A stretch of DNA of 64,000 nt, taken from the NCBI GenBank assembly GCA_934176955.1, contig CAKPOS010000008.1, positions 1 through 64,000 on the forward strand, given 5' to 3'. The notes under the pieces were generated by a model. It was not told the DNA's origin and did no database searches. It saw only the letters and a program-made list of their open reading frames with translations. Positions 8,388 to 16,325 of the stretch are shown one piece after another (within the stretch, counting starts at the first letter, position 1; the number at the start of each line of letters is the position of its first letter). Position numbers and translations under genes: made by a program. The DNA is from an uncultured Bacilli bacterium. GTDB lineage: Bacteria > Bacillota_I > Bacilli_A > RF39 > UBA660.

Positions 8388-8526
8388 AATATTTTCTTTA
8401 TGTTCCTTTCAAATAAATTATACCAGATTTTGTTTCTTGTGGTTGAATAATAGATAGTTTTAGAGATGTTTAGTTTATTATTATATTGTAGGTACTTTAT
8501 CCACATATTTTTCTTTAGTCTTTGTT

Positions 8527-9237
8527 TCAATTTTGTCTTTTTCTACAATAACCTTTTTCATGGTCTTTTGAATAGCTGCCAATTTCTTTACTTAACTCTA
8601 ATAATACTTGATCTGGTAAATTAATGTTAGAAAAATCAGGTTTTTTATCTTTGGGTAAGGTATTTTTAATAATAATCTTTAGATTATTTAATCCTATATT
8701 ATAATCTATACAAAGTTGTTTATATATTCCATATGAAATAATACCTGATTCTAATTCAAGTAAATGTCTTACTAAGCTCATATCTAAAATATCCATGACA
8801 TCTTGTACTTTGTATTCTTTTATGAAATCTATTTCTTTTTTGTTGCAAATTTTTTCTCTAATTAACCCTCTTATTGATTTTGCAAGAGATTGTAAGTAAT
8901 TATCTTTCATCATTCTTAATTTTTGTACTTCCCCATATTTAACGCCAATACTTTCTAGATAATCTATAAATAAATAATCTATTGCATATGTTGGGATTTC
9001 ATGAAATCCATAATATGTTTCATTTGGAATTTTTGGCTTAAAATAAAAATCAATACAATGCATTATTTCGTGGTTAAAGGCTTGAAAATCAATAATTAAG
9101 TTATTTCTTTTTATGGTACAAAAGGCTTTTCCATTAATATAATCGCAAAATGTTATTCCAGCGGCATTACTATATAATCTTGAATATGTATTTGAAAAAT
9201 TGATGTTTTCTTTATCGTTAAAAGTTTTTAATGCCAT
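8527..9237 (-). pseudogene. M3-like zinc metallopeptidase, C-terminal part of frameshifted gene
   Basis: Carries the catalytic zinc motif HEIMH (about residues 57-61 of this part) and, about 20 residues on, HEIPTYAIDYLFIDYLE, whose Glu is the expected third ligand in M3/oligoendopeptidase-like enzymes. The frame stays open upstream of the first Met to about 9354 and reads RAAITPNENFNFDFFPSS, which continues the protein encoded at 9345-9674 one frame away. The two parts together give about 385 residues, short for M3 (usually 550-600). It is probably one gene broken by a single-base deletion; a sequencing error is the other option. Confidence 0.65.
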
Positions 9238-9344
9238 TTGATAGATATCATTATCTTTTAAATTTTGATAAAATTGTTTTGATATATTTAATAATGTTAC
9301 ATTACTTGATGGAAAAAAATCAAAATTAAAGTTTTCATTTGGAG

Positions 9345-9674
9345 TTATTGCTGCTCTGTATTAATAACATTTTCCACAATATCTAATAAAAATTCTAGAT
9401 AAGTTTTATCCATATAATAATCAGTGTTGGTAATTATTTTTTCAAAATTACCTGTATATTTGGCACTTGGTCTGTTTAAAGAAAATTTTCCTTTAGATAA
9501 AACATCTAGAATATTATACATTTTAGTATTTTTGATAGTTCCACAGTTATCAATCATACTTATATATGAACCTAGAGTTATTTCTAATATTTCTTTTCTA
9601 CCTTTATCAGTGCAAGTTTTAAGTTCATCTAATATTTGTTTTTTTTGGGTTTTTAGTTTTGGTATATTCCACAT
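9345..9674 (-). pseudogene. M3-like metallopeptidase, N-terminal part of frameshifted gene
   Basis: A 109-residue helical N-terminal part (MWNIPKLKTQKKQILDELK) with LGSYISMIDNCGTIKNTKMYN and KYTGNFEKIITNTDYYMDKTYLEF, a style seen in the helical N-lobe of M3-like peptidases. A GGAGAA site precedes the ATG at 9674. The reading stops at INTEQQ followed by TAA, while the -1 frame continues at once with AAITPNENFNF. Adding one base near 9350 would join it to the 8527-9237 part. No slippery heptamer is visible in the overlap, so programmed frameshifting is unlikely. Confidence 0.6.
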
Positions 9675-9701
9675 ATAAATTTCTCCATTTTGTATTATAT
9701 T

Positions 9702-10148
9702 TTATTTTTTATTAATAACTTTGTAATATTTTTTGTATTCTTGATATTTAACTTTAATAATATCTATGGGAACTAATTGATGATAGCATTTATACTGATA
9801 AGTATTATTGTCTTTTATCATTGAATTATCTTTTTTAAATACATAAATATATCCAATTATATCATCAAATACATTTACATTTTCCATTATCATTAATGGG
9901 TAGATATTATTATTAGATATTTCAAAATTCCAATCTAGTTCCGAACTTAATTTTTTTATTGTATCTTTGAAGGCATATGGTGTAGATTTTAAAAAGCTAG
10001 GAAATAAAAAAATAGCTGTAGCAATATTATTTTTATTGTGATTTGAATCATTAGTTAATTTTGGTTCTAAGATACTTAATTTTTTAGGACTACCATGAAA
10101 TAAATATTTAGGGTTATTTATATCTTGATTTAAATATTCTTCTATCAT
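9702..10148 (-). CDS. HGSP-motif protein, possible ADP-ribosyltransferase-like fold
   Basis: A 148-residue cytosolic protein. Its N-terminal region reads KYLFHGSPKKLSILEPK (residues about 13-29), the pattern of small proteins with an ART-like opening (His-Gly-Ser) followed by 'LEP'; further on come ATAIFLFPSF and DDIIGYIYVF. I can see this motif but cannot name the catalytic residues or confirm the fold. The start at 10148 follows AAAGGAAA at good spacing and is one base past the stop of the GNAT fusion gene, so the two are translationally coupled. A role with that acetyltransferase/transglutaminase-like protein is an inference from the coupling. Confidence 0.6.
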   Translation of the reverse strand: MIEEYLNQDINNPKYLFHGSPKKLSILEPKLTNDSNHNKNNIATAIFLFPSFLKSTPYAFKDTIKKLSSELDWNFEISNNNIYPLMIMENVNVFDDIIGYIYVFKKDNSMIKDNNTYQYKCYHQLVPIDIIKVKYQEYKKYYKVINKK

Positions 10149-10149
10149 T

Positions 10150-11373
10150 TTATTTCCTTTTACTGTTAAAATTTTTTTCTTGATTATTTTTGTATTGTAC
10201 AATTTCTTTTGTAATATCTATTGAATTCTTACTAAATATATTTTTTAAATATCCTTGATTATTAACTCCTTTTTCTGGTGGAAGAAATTCATATATTCTA
10301 ATCCAACTTATTACTTCTTCATTCATTGGAAATCCTAAACTTTTATTATATTCTATATGAGTTTTCATTTGTGCTAAAATAGCTTCTTCTTCGTTTTTAA
10401 ATTCATGTATTCCTTTATTTTGGTTATCAGCATGTTCAAACCAATACCATTTATCATTGTTCTTATTCTTGTAAATTAAATATGTATGACATCCGTATGG
10501 ATATTTGGTATTATGTTCAAAAAAGATAAATATTGTTTTTATTTTATAATTATTTTGTTTAAACCAAGTTCTTTCTAATTCTGTTTGATCCCAACAATGA
10601 CCGATACCTATTGTTGCTATTTTTCTTCCTTCTCTGAATTGCCAATCATGATTACATACTTCTTGAAATTTATCTAAATTCCAATCATAATACTTTCCAT
10701 TTTTATCTATAACACCATACTTAATATTTTTTTCCATAAATTCAAATAATTCTTCTGGAGTTTTTACTATTTCAAATAAAGTTTTCCTTTTATACATTTC
10801 TTTTGTTAAATAGTACTGGTAATTTTCAACTGTTTCATCTAAATATGTATATTCTACTAATTTGGTTTCGTTTTTTCTTATGAAGCCACATTTTTCCATA
10901 AGCATCCATGAGGATGGATTTTTTACTGCTGCTGATGTTTTTATCTCTTTAATTTCACATTCGTTGAACATATAATCAATCATCTTGTTTGCTGCTTCTG
11001 TAGCATATCCCATTCCTTGATATTTTGGATCAATAAACCATCCGACACCTCTTATACTTGGGTCATTTATGTGATTATCCTCATCATGGGCTTCATGGCA
11101 AGTTATTCTTCCTATGCATTGATTAGTATCTTTTAAATAGATGCTCCATTTAAAAGTATCTTTATCGTTTGCATGTTTAATTTCTTCAATGTAGTATTGT
11201 TCCTGTATTTCCCATATTTTTAATTTTTCTCTAAACTTTCTAGGAACAGTTAAATAATACTTATTAATTTCAGAATTCATTATAAGTTGCCATAAGTAGT
11301 ATTGTTCTTTCATTGTTTGAGGTCTTAATTCTAATCTTTTTGTTCTCAGTAATTTACTTCCTAAATATTTCAT
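10150..11373 (-). CDS. GNAT acetyltransferase fused to transglutaminase-like domain
   Basis: A 407-residue two-domain protein. Residues about 5-195 are a RimJ/RimL-type GNAT domain: it opens LRTKRLELRPQT, has the acetyl-CoA loop VGWFIDPKYQGMGYATEA and ends NPSSWMLMEKCGF. Residues about 200-400 carry Cys260 (GIGHCWDQ), His296 (YGCHTYLIY) and Asp316 (WFEHAD), the order and spacing of a transglutaminase/papain-like triad. The first domain would acetylate an amine; the second could hydrolyse or transfer amides. AAAGGAATGAG precedes the ATG. The stop is one base from the start of the HGSP-motif gene. Substrates are unknown; the fusion is directly visible. Confidence 0.85.
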   Translation of the reverse strand: MKYLGSKLLRTKRLELRPQTMKEQYYLWQLIMNSEINKYYLTVPRKFREKLKIWEIQEQYYIEEIKHANDKDTFKWSIYLKDTNQCIGRITCHEAHDEDNHINDPSIRGVGWFIDPKYQGMGYATEAANKMIDYMFNECEIKEIKTSAAVKNPSSWMLMEKCGFIRKNETKLVEYTYLDETVENYQYYLTKEMYKRKTLFEIVKTPEELFEFMEKNIKYGVIDKNGKYYDWNLDKFQEVCNHDWQFREGRKIATIGIGHCWDQTELERTWFKQNNYKIKTIFIFFEHNTKYPYGCHTYLIYKNKNNDKWYWFEHADNQNKGIHEFKNEEEAILAQMKTHIEYNKSLGFPMNEEVISWIRIYEFLPPEKGVNNQGYLKNIFSKNSIDITKEIVQYKNNQEKNFNSKRK

Positions 11374-11483
11374 TTTCTCATTCCTTTCTAATTATTAATT
11401 TAATGTTTTTTTCCTTTAATAAACTCTACTTGTTTATTAAACTTTGTACAATAAAACCTATTAACTACTTTAAATCCTATAGA

Positions 11484-11535
11484 TAAAAAAGACTACTAAT
11501 AAAATACAATAATTATGCACTATTTTTAGTAGTCT
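11484..11535 (-). terminator. terminator after the 11544 gene
   Basis: A perfect 10-bp stem (11490-11499 with 11526-11535), a 26-base loop and a minus-strand T run, a few bases past the stop of the 11544-12218 gene. Confidence 0.75.
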
Positions 11536-11543
11536 CAACAAAT

Positions 11544-12218
11544 CTATTTTATTTTTCTTTTTCGTTTCATGTCATAAATCATATTATCAAATTCTGCTAT
11601 ACTTTGAATTTCATATCTCATTTCTTGTAATCCTTCTTTAAAAGAACTATCACTAAGTTGCTTTACTTCTTCTAAAGATTTAATAAACTCCTCTCGATGA
11701 GGTAAAGTTTCTTCAATATATATTGTTTTTAGTTTATCATTCACTACAAGTGTGTTGTTTTCTATTTGGGATATAACCAAATTTTCTTTTGAATATTTCT
11801 TTATCTTGTCTTGAAATTCTTTTAATGAGTCAACTTGGCAAAAATTTAAATTATATTCTTCAGGTACCACCCAAAATACTTTACCTGATAATAATTCTTG
11901 TATACGATTATCGTTTAATTTTTGAAATATTAATGGTTTGAATCTATCCTCTTTCAGTAAGAAATCTTTAGTACTCAATACATTTATGTTTCTTCCACAT
12001 ATTACATTTATAAAGTTACCATATGTATTATAGCTGTATTCAGGAGTTAAATAATATATATTGATTTGATTGGGCATTAATCCAAATAACATTCCCTCTT
12101 CAAGTTCACAAATATTTGATATATCATATTTCAATAAAAAATCTTGGTATTCTTTATTAATATCAAAGTATATATTAACATCATTTATTGTATATGTTTT
12201 ATCTTTTTTTTCAGCCAT
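11544..12218 (-). CDS. hypothetical protein
   Basis: A 224-residue cytosolic protein that I do not recognise. The start at 12218 is set by GGAGG at good spacing; an upstream in-frame Met at 12302 would add a Phe/Leu-rich leader without a binding site and is rejected. It has mixed alpha/beta segments (NQINIYYLTPEYSYNTYGNFINVICG, KVFWVVPEEYNLNF) and a charged helical C-terminal tail (FDNMIYDMKRKRKIK). It is monocistronic with a strong terminator. The neighbouring region to the right is a rearranged recombinase locus, so the gene may be accessory. Confidence 0.65.
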   Translation of the reverse strand: MAEKKDKTYTINDVNIYFDINKEYQDFLLKYDISNICELEEGMLFGLMPNQINIYYLTPEYSYNTYGNFINVICGRNINVLSTKDFLLKEDRFKPLIFQKLNDNRIQELLSGKVFWVVPEEYNLNFCQVDSLKEFQDKIKKYSKENLVISQIENNTLVVNDKLKTIYIEETLPHREEFIKSLEEVKQLSDSSFKEGLQEMRYEIQSIAEFDNMIYDMKRKRKIK

Positions 12219-12391
12219 AGCAAACCTCCAATTCACTTGTAGTATAATACTGAGAGTGAGAAAAATCAAGTGCTTTTTACAAAAAGTTAATTTTTGTTTC
12301 ATTTTTAAATTAAAATTTAATGGATGCTGGTCTTGGTCAGTATTTTAATCACTTAAAAAGTAGACCTCTAGTTTGTGTTTGTATACTTTTA

Positions 12392-12650
12392 TCATATCAC
12401 TTCATCTACCATTTCACATACTTCTTTGGAGTGTGTTACAATAATGATACACTTATTTTCTTCATGAGCTAGTTTTTTAAAGATATCTAATATTTCTTTT
12501 TCGGTTTCTTTATCTAGGTTGCCTGTTTGTTCATCGGCGATAATCATTTTTGGACAGTAAGATAAACTTCTAGCGATAGCTACTCTTTGTTGTTCTCCTC
12601 CTGATAGTTTTAATATTTTTCTTCTTTTAAAACACTTATAGAGATTTGTT
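12392..12650 (-). pseudogene. ABC transporter ATPase fragment (MacB/LolD-like), 5' truncated
   Basis: The minus strand reads ILKLSGGEQQRVAIARSL, then MIIADEQTGNLDKET and CIIIVTHSKEVCEMVDE before a TGA at 12392. That is the signature motif, Walker B (with Gln where Pro is usual in DEPTGNLD) and H-loop of an ABC ATPase of the MacB/LolD class. The Walker A half and any start are absent: the homology ends near 12650, just before the promoter-like region of the recombinase unit on the opposite strand. The gene was probably cut when that element arrived or rearranged. Confidence 0.8.
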
Positions 12651-12727
12651 TTTAATATTATTTTATTTGTGGTATTTTTTCTTTTATTTTTAATACTATT
12701 AATTATGGTAAAGGAGATAAGTAATTA

Positions 12728-12883
12728 ATGTCTAAAAAAGATATTTGTTATATTTATTCAGAAGAGTTTATTTTTTCTTCAAATAATTTATCTGAAGAAA
12801 AAATAAGAGAATTATTTAATCAAAAGATGTATTCTATAATTTTGAAAATAGAGGATTATAATGCTTTAGAGGATGATGAGTAA
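12728..12883 (+). CDS. small acidic protein preceding the recombinase
   Basis: A 51-residue open frame (MSKKDICYIYSEEFIFSSNN to NALEDDE) with a clear AAGGAGATAAG site before the ATG at 12728. Its stop overlaps the start of the large serine recombinase, so the two are translationally coupled. I do not recognise the family. Small proteins beside large serine recombinases sometimes act as directionality factors or are remnants of a second recombinase; here the coupling is seen and the role is a guess. Confidence 0.6.
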   Translation: MSKKDICYIYSEEFIFSSNNLSEEKIRELFNQKMYSIILKIEDYNALEDDE

Positions 12884-14978
12884 AAAAATGAATGTAAATA
12901 CAAAAAATAGTAAAAAGAGATTAAGGGTAGTTTTATATTTACGATTATCTAAAGAAGATTTGTATAAATTAAGTCCATCTGAGAAATCTCAAAGTATTAA
13001 AAATCAAGAGATAATACTTAGAACTTATGCGTTAGAAAATGGATGGAATATTGTTGGGGTTTTTGATGATGAAGATTATTCTGGTTCTGATCGAGAAAGA
13101 CCTAATTTTAATAAAATGATTAATGAATGTAAAGAAGGGAATGTTGATATTGTTTTAGTAAAAACACAGGCTAGATTTGCTCGTGATATTGAACTGGTGA
13201 ATGAATATGTTCATAATAAGTTCAGACAATGGAATGTTAGATTTGTTACTTATATTGAAAAAATTGATAATACTAAAGATGAAACTAAGAAGACAAGTCA
13301 GATTATTGCGATGAAAGATGAATGGCTTCTTGAAGATACTTCTAAAAATATTAGGGAAACTTTAAAATCAAAAAGAGCAAAAGGGCAATTTACGGGAAGT
13401 TTTGCCCCTTATGGTTATATAAAAGATAGGGAAAATAAAAATCATTTATTGATTGATCCGATAGCGTCTTTAAATATAATTAGGATATTTGAAGAATATA
13501 ATATGGGATATGGAATGGATAAAATTGCTAATAGATTATCTAGAGATAATATTTTAAGTCCTTTAGAGTATAAGATATTTAATGGGAGTAAAATTAAAAT
13601 TCCTATAAAAAGAAAAGATTATGTTAATTATATTAATAAAGCAGGTACTTATGTTATTGATATTAATTATACAAATAATCAGAAGAAAATATTAAAAAAT
13701 ATAACTACTATTGAAGTTATTTCTAATGCGTTATTATTTAATAATACTTTTAATATAAGACTTTTAAAAAAGAAAAATAGTAAAATTAAAATTTATTATT
13801 CAATAAAGGATTTAAATAAGTTAGATATTATTATTGATAATGGTAAATATTTATTTAAAAATAAACCAAATTTTAATAATGATGATTGTTGGAAGGAATT
13901 TAAATTAAATGATACACTGCCTAAAGATGTTACTTGTATTGCTACTTATATAATGGACTTAGATAGAATGCATAATATTTTTTATAGTTTTGAAATTACA
14001 TTAAAAGAGAATAGGAATCATTTAAAATATTATTATTATATATTTGCTTATGCTGATTATTATAATACTCATTTAAATTATCATATTAAAGTTAGAAATA
14101 AATACAATTGGAGTGCTACTACTATTAGAAAAATATTATTTGATGAGGTATATATTGGAAATTTGGTACAGTTTAAGACTACTACTGTCAGTTATAAAAA
14201 TCATACTCTTATTTATAATAATAGTGATGAACAAATAAGAGTAGAAAATACTCATGAGGCTATTATTAATTTAAGGTTATGGAATGCAGTTCAAATAAAA
14301 TTATCTCATAATAAAAGATGTTGTAAAGGTGGAAAAGTTCATTTATTATCTAATAAAGTTTACTGTCAATGCTGTCAAAAAATATTTTATAAATGTGGAA
14401 AGAACATAGATGGTATGGGATATTTATGTTGTAAAGATAAGTTAACTAGTTGGTCTAATTGTGATAATAAAAAATGGATTAATGAAAGGTTTTTACATGA
14501 ATATATTTTACAAAAGTTTAATATTTTATTAGATAAATATTATTCTATAAATAAACAGATTAAATATGATAATTCTTTTGTTGAAAATAATTTATTTCAA
14601 GAAAAAATTAAAGTTTTACTTAAAGAAAAGAAAGATATTAGTTTTGAGTTAGATAATAAAAAAGGGTATTTTAAAACTTTATATTTAGATTTTAAAAATG
14701 GTATTCTAAATAAAAAACAATACTTCTATTTAAAAGAAGAAGATGAGGTAGAAATGAAACGATTGGAACAAAGATTAAAAATTATTGAGAGAAATTTGAA
14801 AAGTATTTATAAAGAAAAAAATGAGAGAAAAAATAGATATTTATTATTTAATAAATATAAAGAAATCAATACTTTAAATAGTTTTATTGTAGATAATTTT
14901 ATTGATAAAATTATTATAGGGAAATATGATTTAATAACGAATAGTCGTAATATTAAAATTATTTGGAATTTTTTATAA
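12873..14978 (+). CDS. large serine recombinase with internal insertion
   Basis: Site-specific DNA integrase/invertase that cuts through a 5' phosphoserine link. The catalytic domain opens LRVVLYLRLSKED with nucleophile Ser26 and holds DYSGSDRERPNFNKM and FARDIELVNEY. The recombinase domain follows (FAPYGYIKDRENKNHLLIDP, residues about 175-230). A zinc-ribbon with Cys pairs (YCQCC, YLCC, SNC) lies near residues 490-530, then a coiled coil. Between ILSPLEY (about 227) and YNWSATTIRKIL (about 410) there is an extra stretch of about 170 residues rich in Asn, Lys and Tyr that is not normal for the family. ATG codons at 12873 and 12876 are both possible starts. The coding is more A+T-rich than its neighbours, fitting transfer. 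Confidence 0.93.
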   Translation: MMSKKMNVNTKNSKKRLRVVLYLRLSKEDLYKLSPSEKSQSIKNQEIILRTYALENGWNIVGVFDDEDYSGSDRERPNFNKMINECKEGNVDIVLVKTQARFARDIELVNEYVHNKFRQWNVRFVTYIEKIDNTKDETKKTSQIIAMKDEWLLEDTSKNIRETLKSKRAKGQFTGSFAPYGYIKDRENKNHLLIDPIASLNIIRIFEEYNMGYGMDKIANRLSRDNILSPLEYKIFNGSKIKIPIKRKDYVNYINKAGTYVIDINYTNNQKKILKNITTIEVISNALLFNNTFNIRLLKKKNSKIKIYYSIKDLNKLDIIIDNGKYLFKNKPNFNNDDCWKEFKLNDTLPKDVTCIATYIMDLDRMHNIFYSFEITLKENRNHLKYYYYIFAYADYYNTHLNYHIKVRNKYNWSATTIRKILFDEVYIGNLVQFKTTTVSYKNHTLIYNNSDEQIRVENTHEAIINLRLWNAVQIKLSHNKRCCKGGKVHLLSNKVYCQCCQKIFYKCGKNIDGMGYLCCKDKLTSWSNCDNKKWINERFLHEYILQKFNILLDKYYSINKQIKYDNSFVENNLFQEKIKVLLKEKKDISFELDNKKGYFKTLYLDFKNGILNKKQYFYLKEEDEVEMKRLEQRLKIIERNLKSIYKEKNERKNRYLLFNKYKEINTLNSFIVDNFIDKIIIGKYDLITNSRNIKIIWNFL

Positions 14979-15205
14979 TATATTTCAAGAAAACTTTATA
15001 TGTGGCTACTGGTCCAACTGGACCTACTGGACCTCAGGGAACTGCTGGTCCTCAAGGAACTGCAGGGGCTACACCAACTTTGACAATTGGAACAGTAACA
15101 ACAGGAAATCCCGGTACACAGGCTGCTGCTACAATAACAGGAACAGAACCAAATTTTATTTTAAATTTAACTATTCCTCAGGGACCTACTGGACCTACAG
15201 GTTAA
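14963..15205 (+). pseudogene. collagen-like protein, 5' truncated
   Basis: Encodes ATGPTGPTGPQGTAGPQGTAG, then a non-collagen stretch (TLTIGTVTTGNPGTQAAATI, PNFILNLTIPQ) and a final GPTGPTG. These Gly-Pro-Thr triplets are typical of BclA-like surface or exosporium proteins. The first possible ATG (14963) lies inside the recombinase gene and has no ribosome binding site, and the real collagen reading begins abruptly near 14998, so the 5' part is missing. It runs five bases from the glycosyltransferase gene on the same strand. Thr residues in such triplets are known glycosylation sites, which may explain that neighbour. Confidence 0.7.
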
Positions 15206-15210
15206 TTTAG

Positions 15211-16308
15211 ATGAACAAATATAAAGTATGCGTTTATGCAATTTGTAAAAATGAGGAAAAGTTTGTTACTAAATGGGTAAATTCAATGAAAGAGGCTGAT
15301 AAAATATTTGTATTAGATACTGGATCAGAAGATAATTCTGTTTCTTTACTGAAAGAATTAGGCGTTATTGTAAAGAAAAAAATTATCAAACCGTGGAGGT
15401 TTGATGTTGCTAGAAATCTTTCTTTAAATATGGTAGATAAAGATACTGATATTTGTGTTTGTACTGATTTAGATGAAATATTATTACCTGGTTGGCGAGA
15501 AAATTTAGAGAAAAATTGGGAAAAAGAATTAAATTGTCTTTTTTATCGATATAATTGGAGTTTAGATAAAAATGATGTTCCTAAAGTTAGTTTTTACTTA
15601 GGAAACATTCATGATAGGTTTCATTATCAATGGACTCATCCTGTTCATGAAGTTTTATCTTATTTAGGAAACGATGAAGAAAAAATAAAATATACTGATG
15701 ATATTACTTTAAATCATTATCCAGATGTTTTTAAAAGTAGAAGTAGTTATCTTCCTTTGTTAGAATTATCCGTTAAAGAAGATAGTTCTGATGATCGAAA
15801 TATGCATTATCTCGGAAGAGAATATATGTATTATGGTAAATATCAAGAATGTATTGATACTTTAATTCATCATTTATCAATGAAAAAAGCTACCTGGAAA
15901 GATGAAAGATGTGCTTCTATGAGGTTTATTGGAAGAAGTTATAAATTCTTAAAAAGATATGATGAAGCTAAAATGTGGTATGAAAAGGCAATTAAAGAAG
16001 CGCCTTATTTAAGAGATGCTTACGTAGAATTAGCATTACTTTATTATGAACTTCATGATTATGGAAATATGATTAAGTATTGTCATCAAGCTCTTAGGAT
16101 AAAAGAAAAGAAAGATACTTATATTAATGAAGTATTTAGTTGGGATTATACGATTTATGATTTACTTTCTATAGGATTTTTTGAAATAGAAGATTTTGAA
16201 AAAGCACTCTCTTATTCTAAGATGGCTGTTGATATGGACCCTGATAATCAAAGATTAATTGATAATTATCAAACTATTTTGGATACAGTAAACCGATATA
16301 CAGATTAA
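15211..16308 (+). CDS. family 2 glycosyltransferase with TPR repeats
   Basis: A 365-residue cytosolic transferase. Residues about 3-170 are a GT-A domain: VYAICKNEEKFV at the nucleotide-sugar end, VLDTGSEDNSV, and the metal motif CTDLDEIL near residue 90. Residues about 195-350 form TPR helices (YDEAKMWYEKAIKEAP, FEKALSYSKMAVDMDPDN). This GT2-TPR layout is found in protein O- or S-glycosyltransferases, where the repeats hold the acceptor. It lies five bases behind a collagen-like Gly-Pro-Thr gene, so glycosylation of such repeats is likely, though the present collagen gene is broken. Converges with mutY across a shared terminator. Confidence 0.88.
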   Translation: MNKYKVCVYAICKNEEKFVTKWVNSMKEADKIFVLDTGSEDNSVSLLKELGVIVKKKIIKPWRFDVARNLSLNMVDKDTDICVCTDLDEILLPGWRENLEKNWEKELNCLFYRYNWSLDKNDVPKVSFYLGNIHDRFHYQWTHPVHEVLSYLGNDEEKIKYTDDITLNHYPDVFKSRSSYLPLLELSVKEDSSDDRNMHYLGREYMYYGKYQECIDTLIHHLSMKKATWKDERCASMRFIGRSYKFLKRYDEAKMWYEKAIKEAPYLRDAYVELALLYYELHDYGNMIKYCHQALRIKEKKDTYINEVFSWDYTIYDLLSIGFFEIEDFEKALSYSKMAVDMDPDNQRLIDNYQTILDTVNRYTD

Positions 16309-16325
16309 TGCATATCGGTTTCTTT
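16290..16325. terminator. bidirectional terminator between glycosyltransferase and mutY
   Basis: A perfect 10-bp stem AAACCGATAT (16290-16299) with ATATCGGTTT (16312-16321), flanked by T-rich sequence on both strands; overlaps both stop codons. Confidence 0.8.

Noticed and set aside
8527..9674. Programmed -1 frameshift in the metallopeptidase gene
   Set aside because: No X-XXY-YYZ slippery site lies in the overlap, and a single lost base explains the break more simply.
12219..12302. N-terminal extension of the 11544 gene as a signal peptide
   Set aside because: A GGAGG site before the Met at 12218 marks the real start; the extension has no binding site of its own.
14963..15010. ATG at 14963 as the true start of the collagen-like gene
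   Set aside because: It sits inside the recombinase gene, has no ribosome binding site, and the first residues do not resemble a collagen-like N-terminus.
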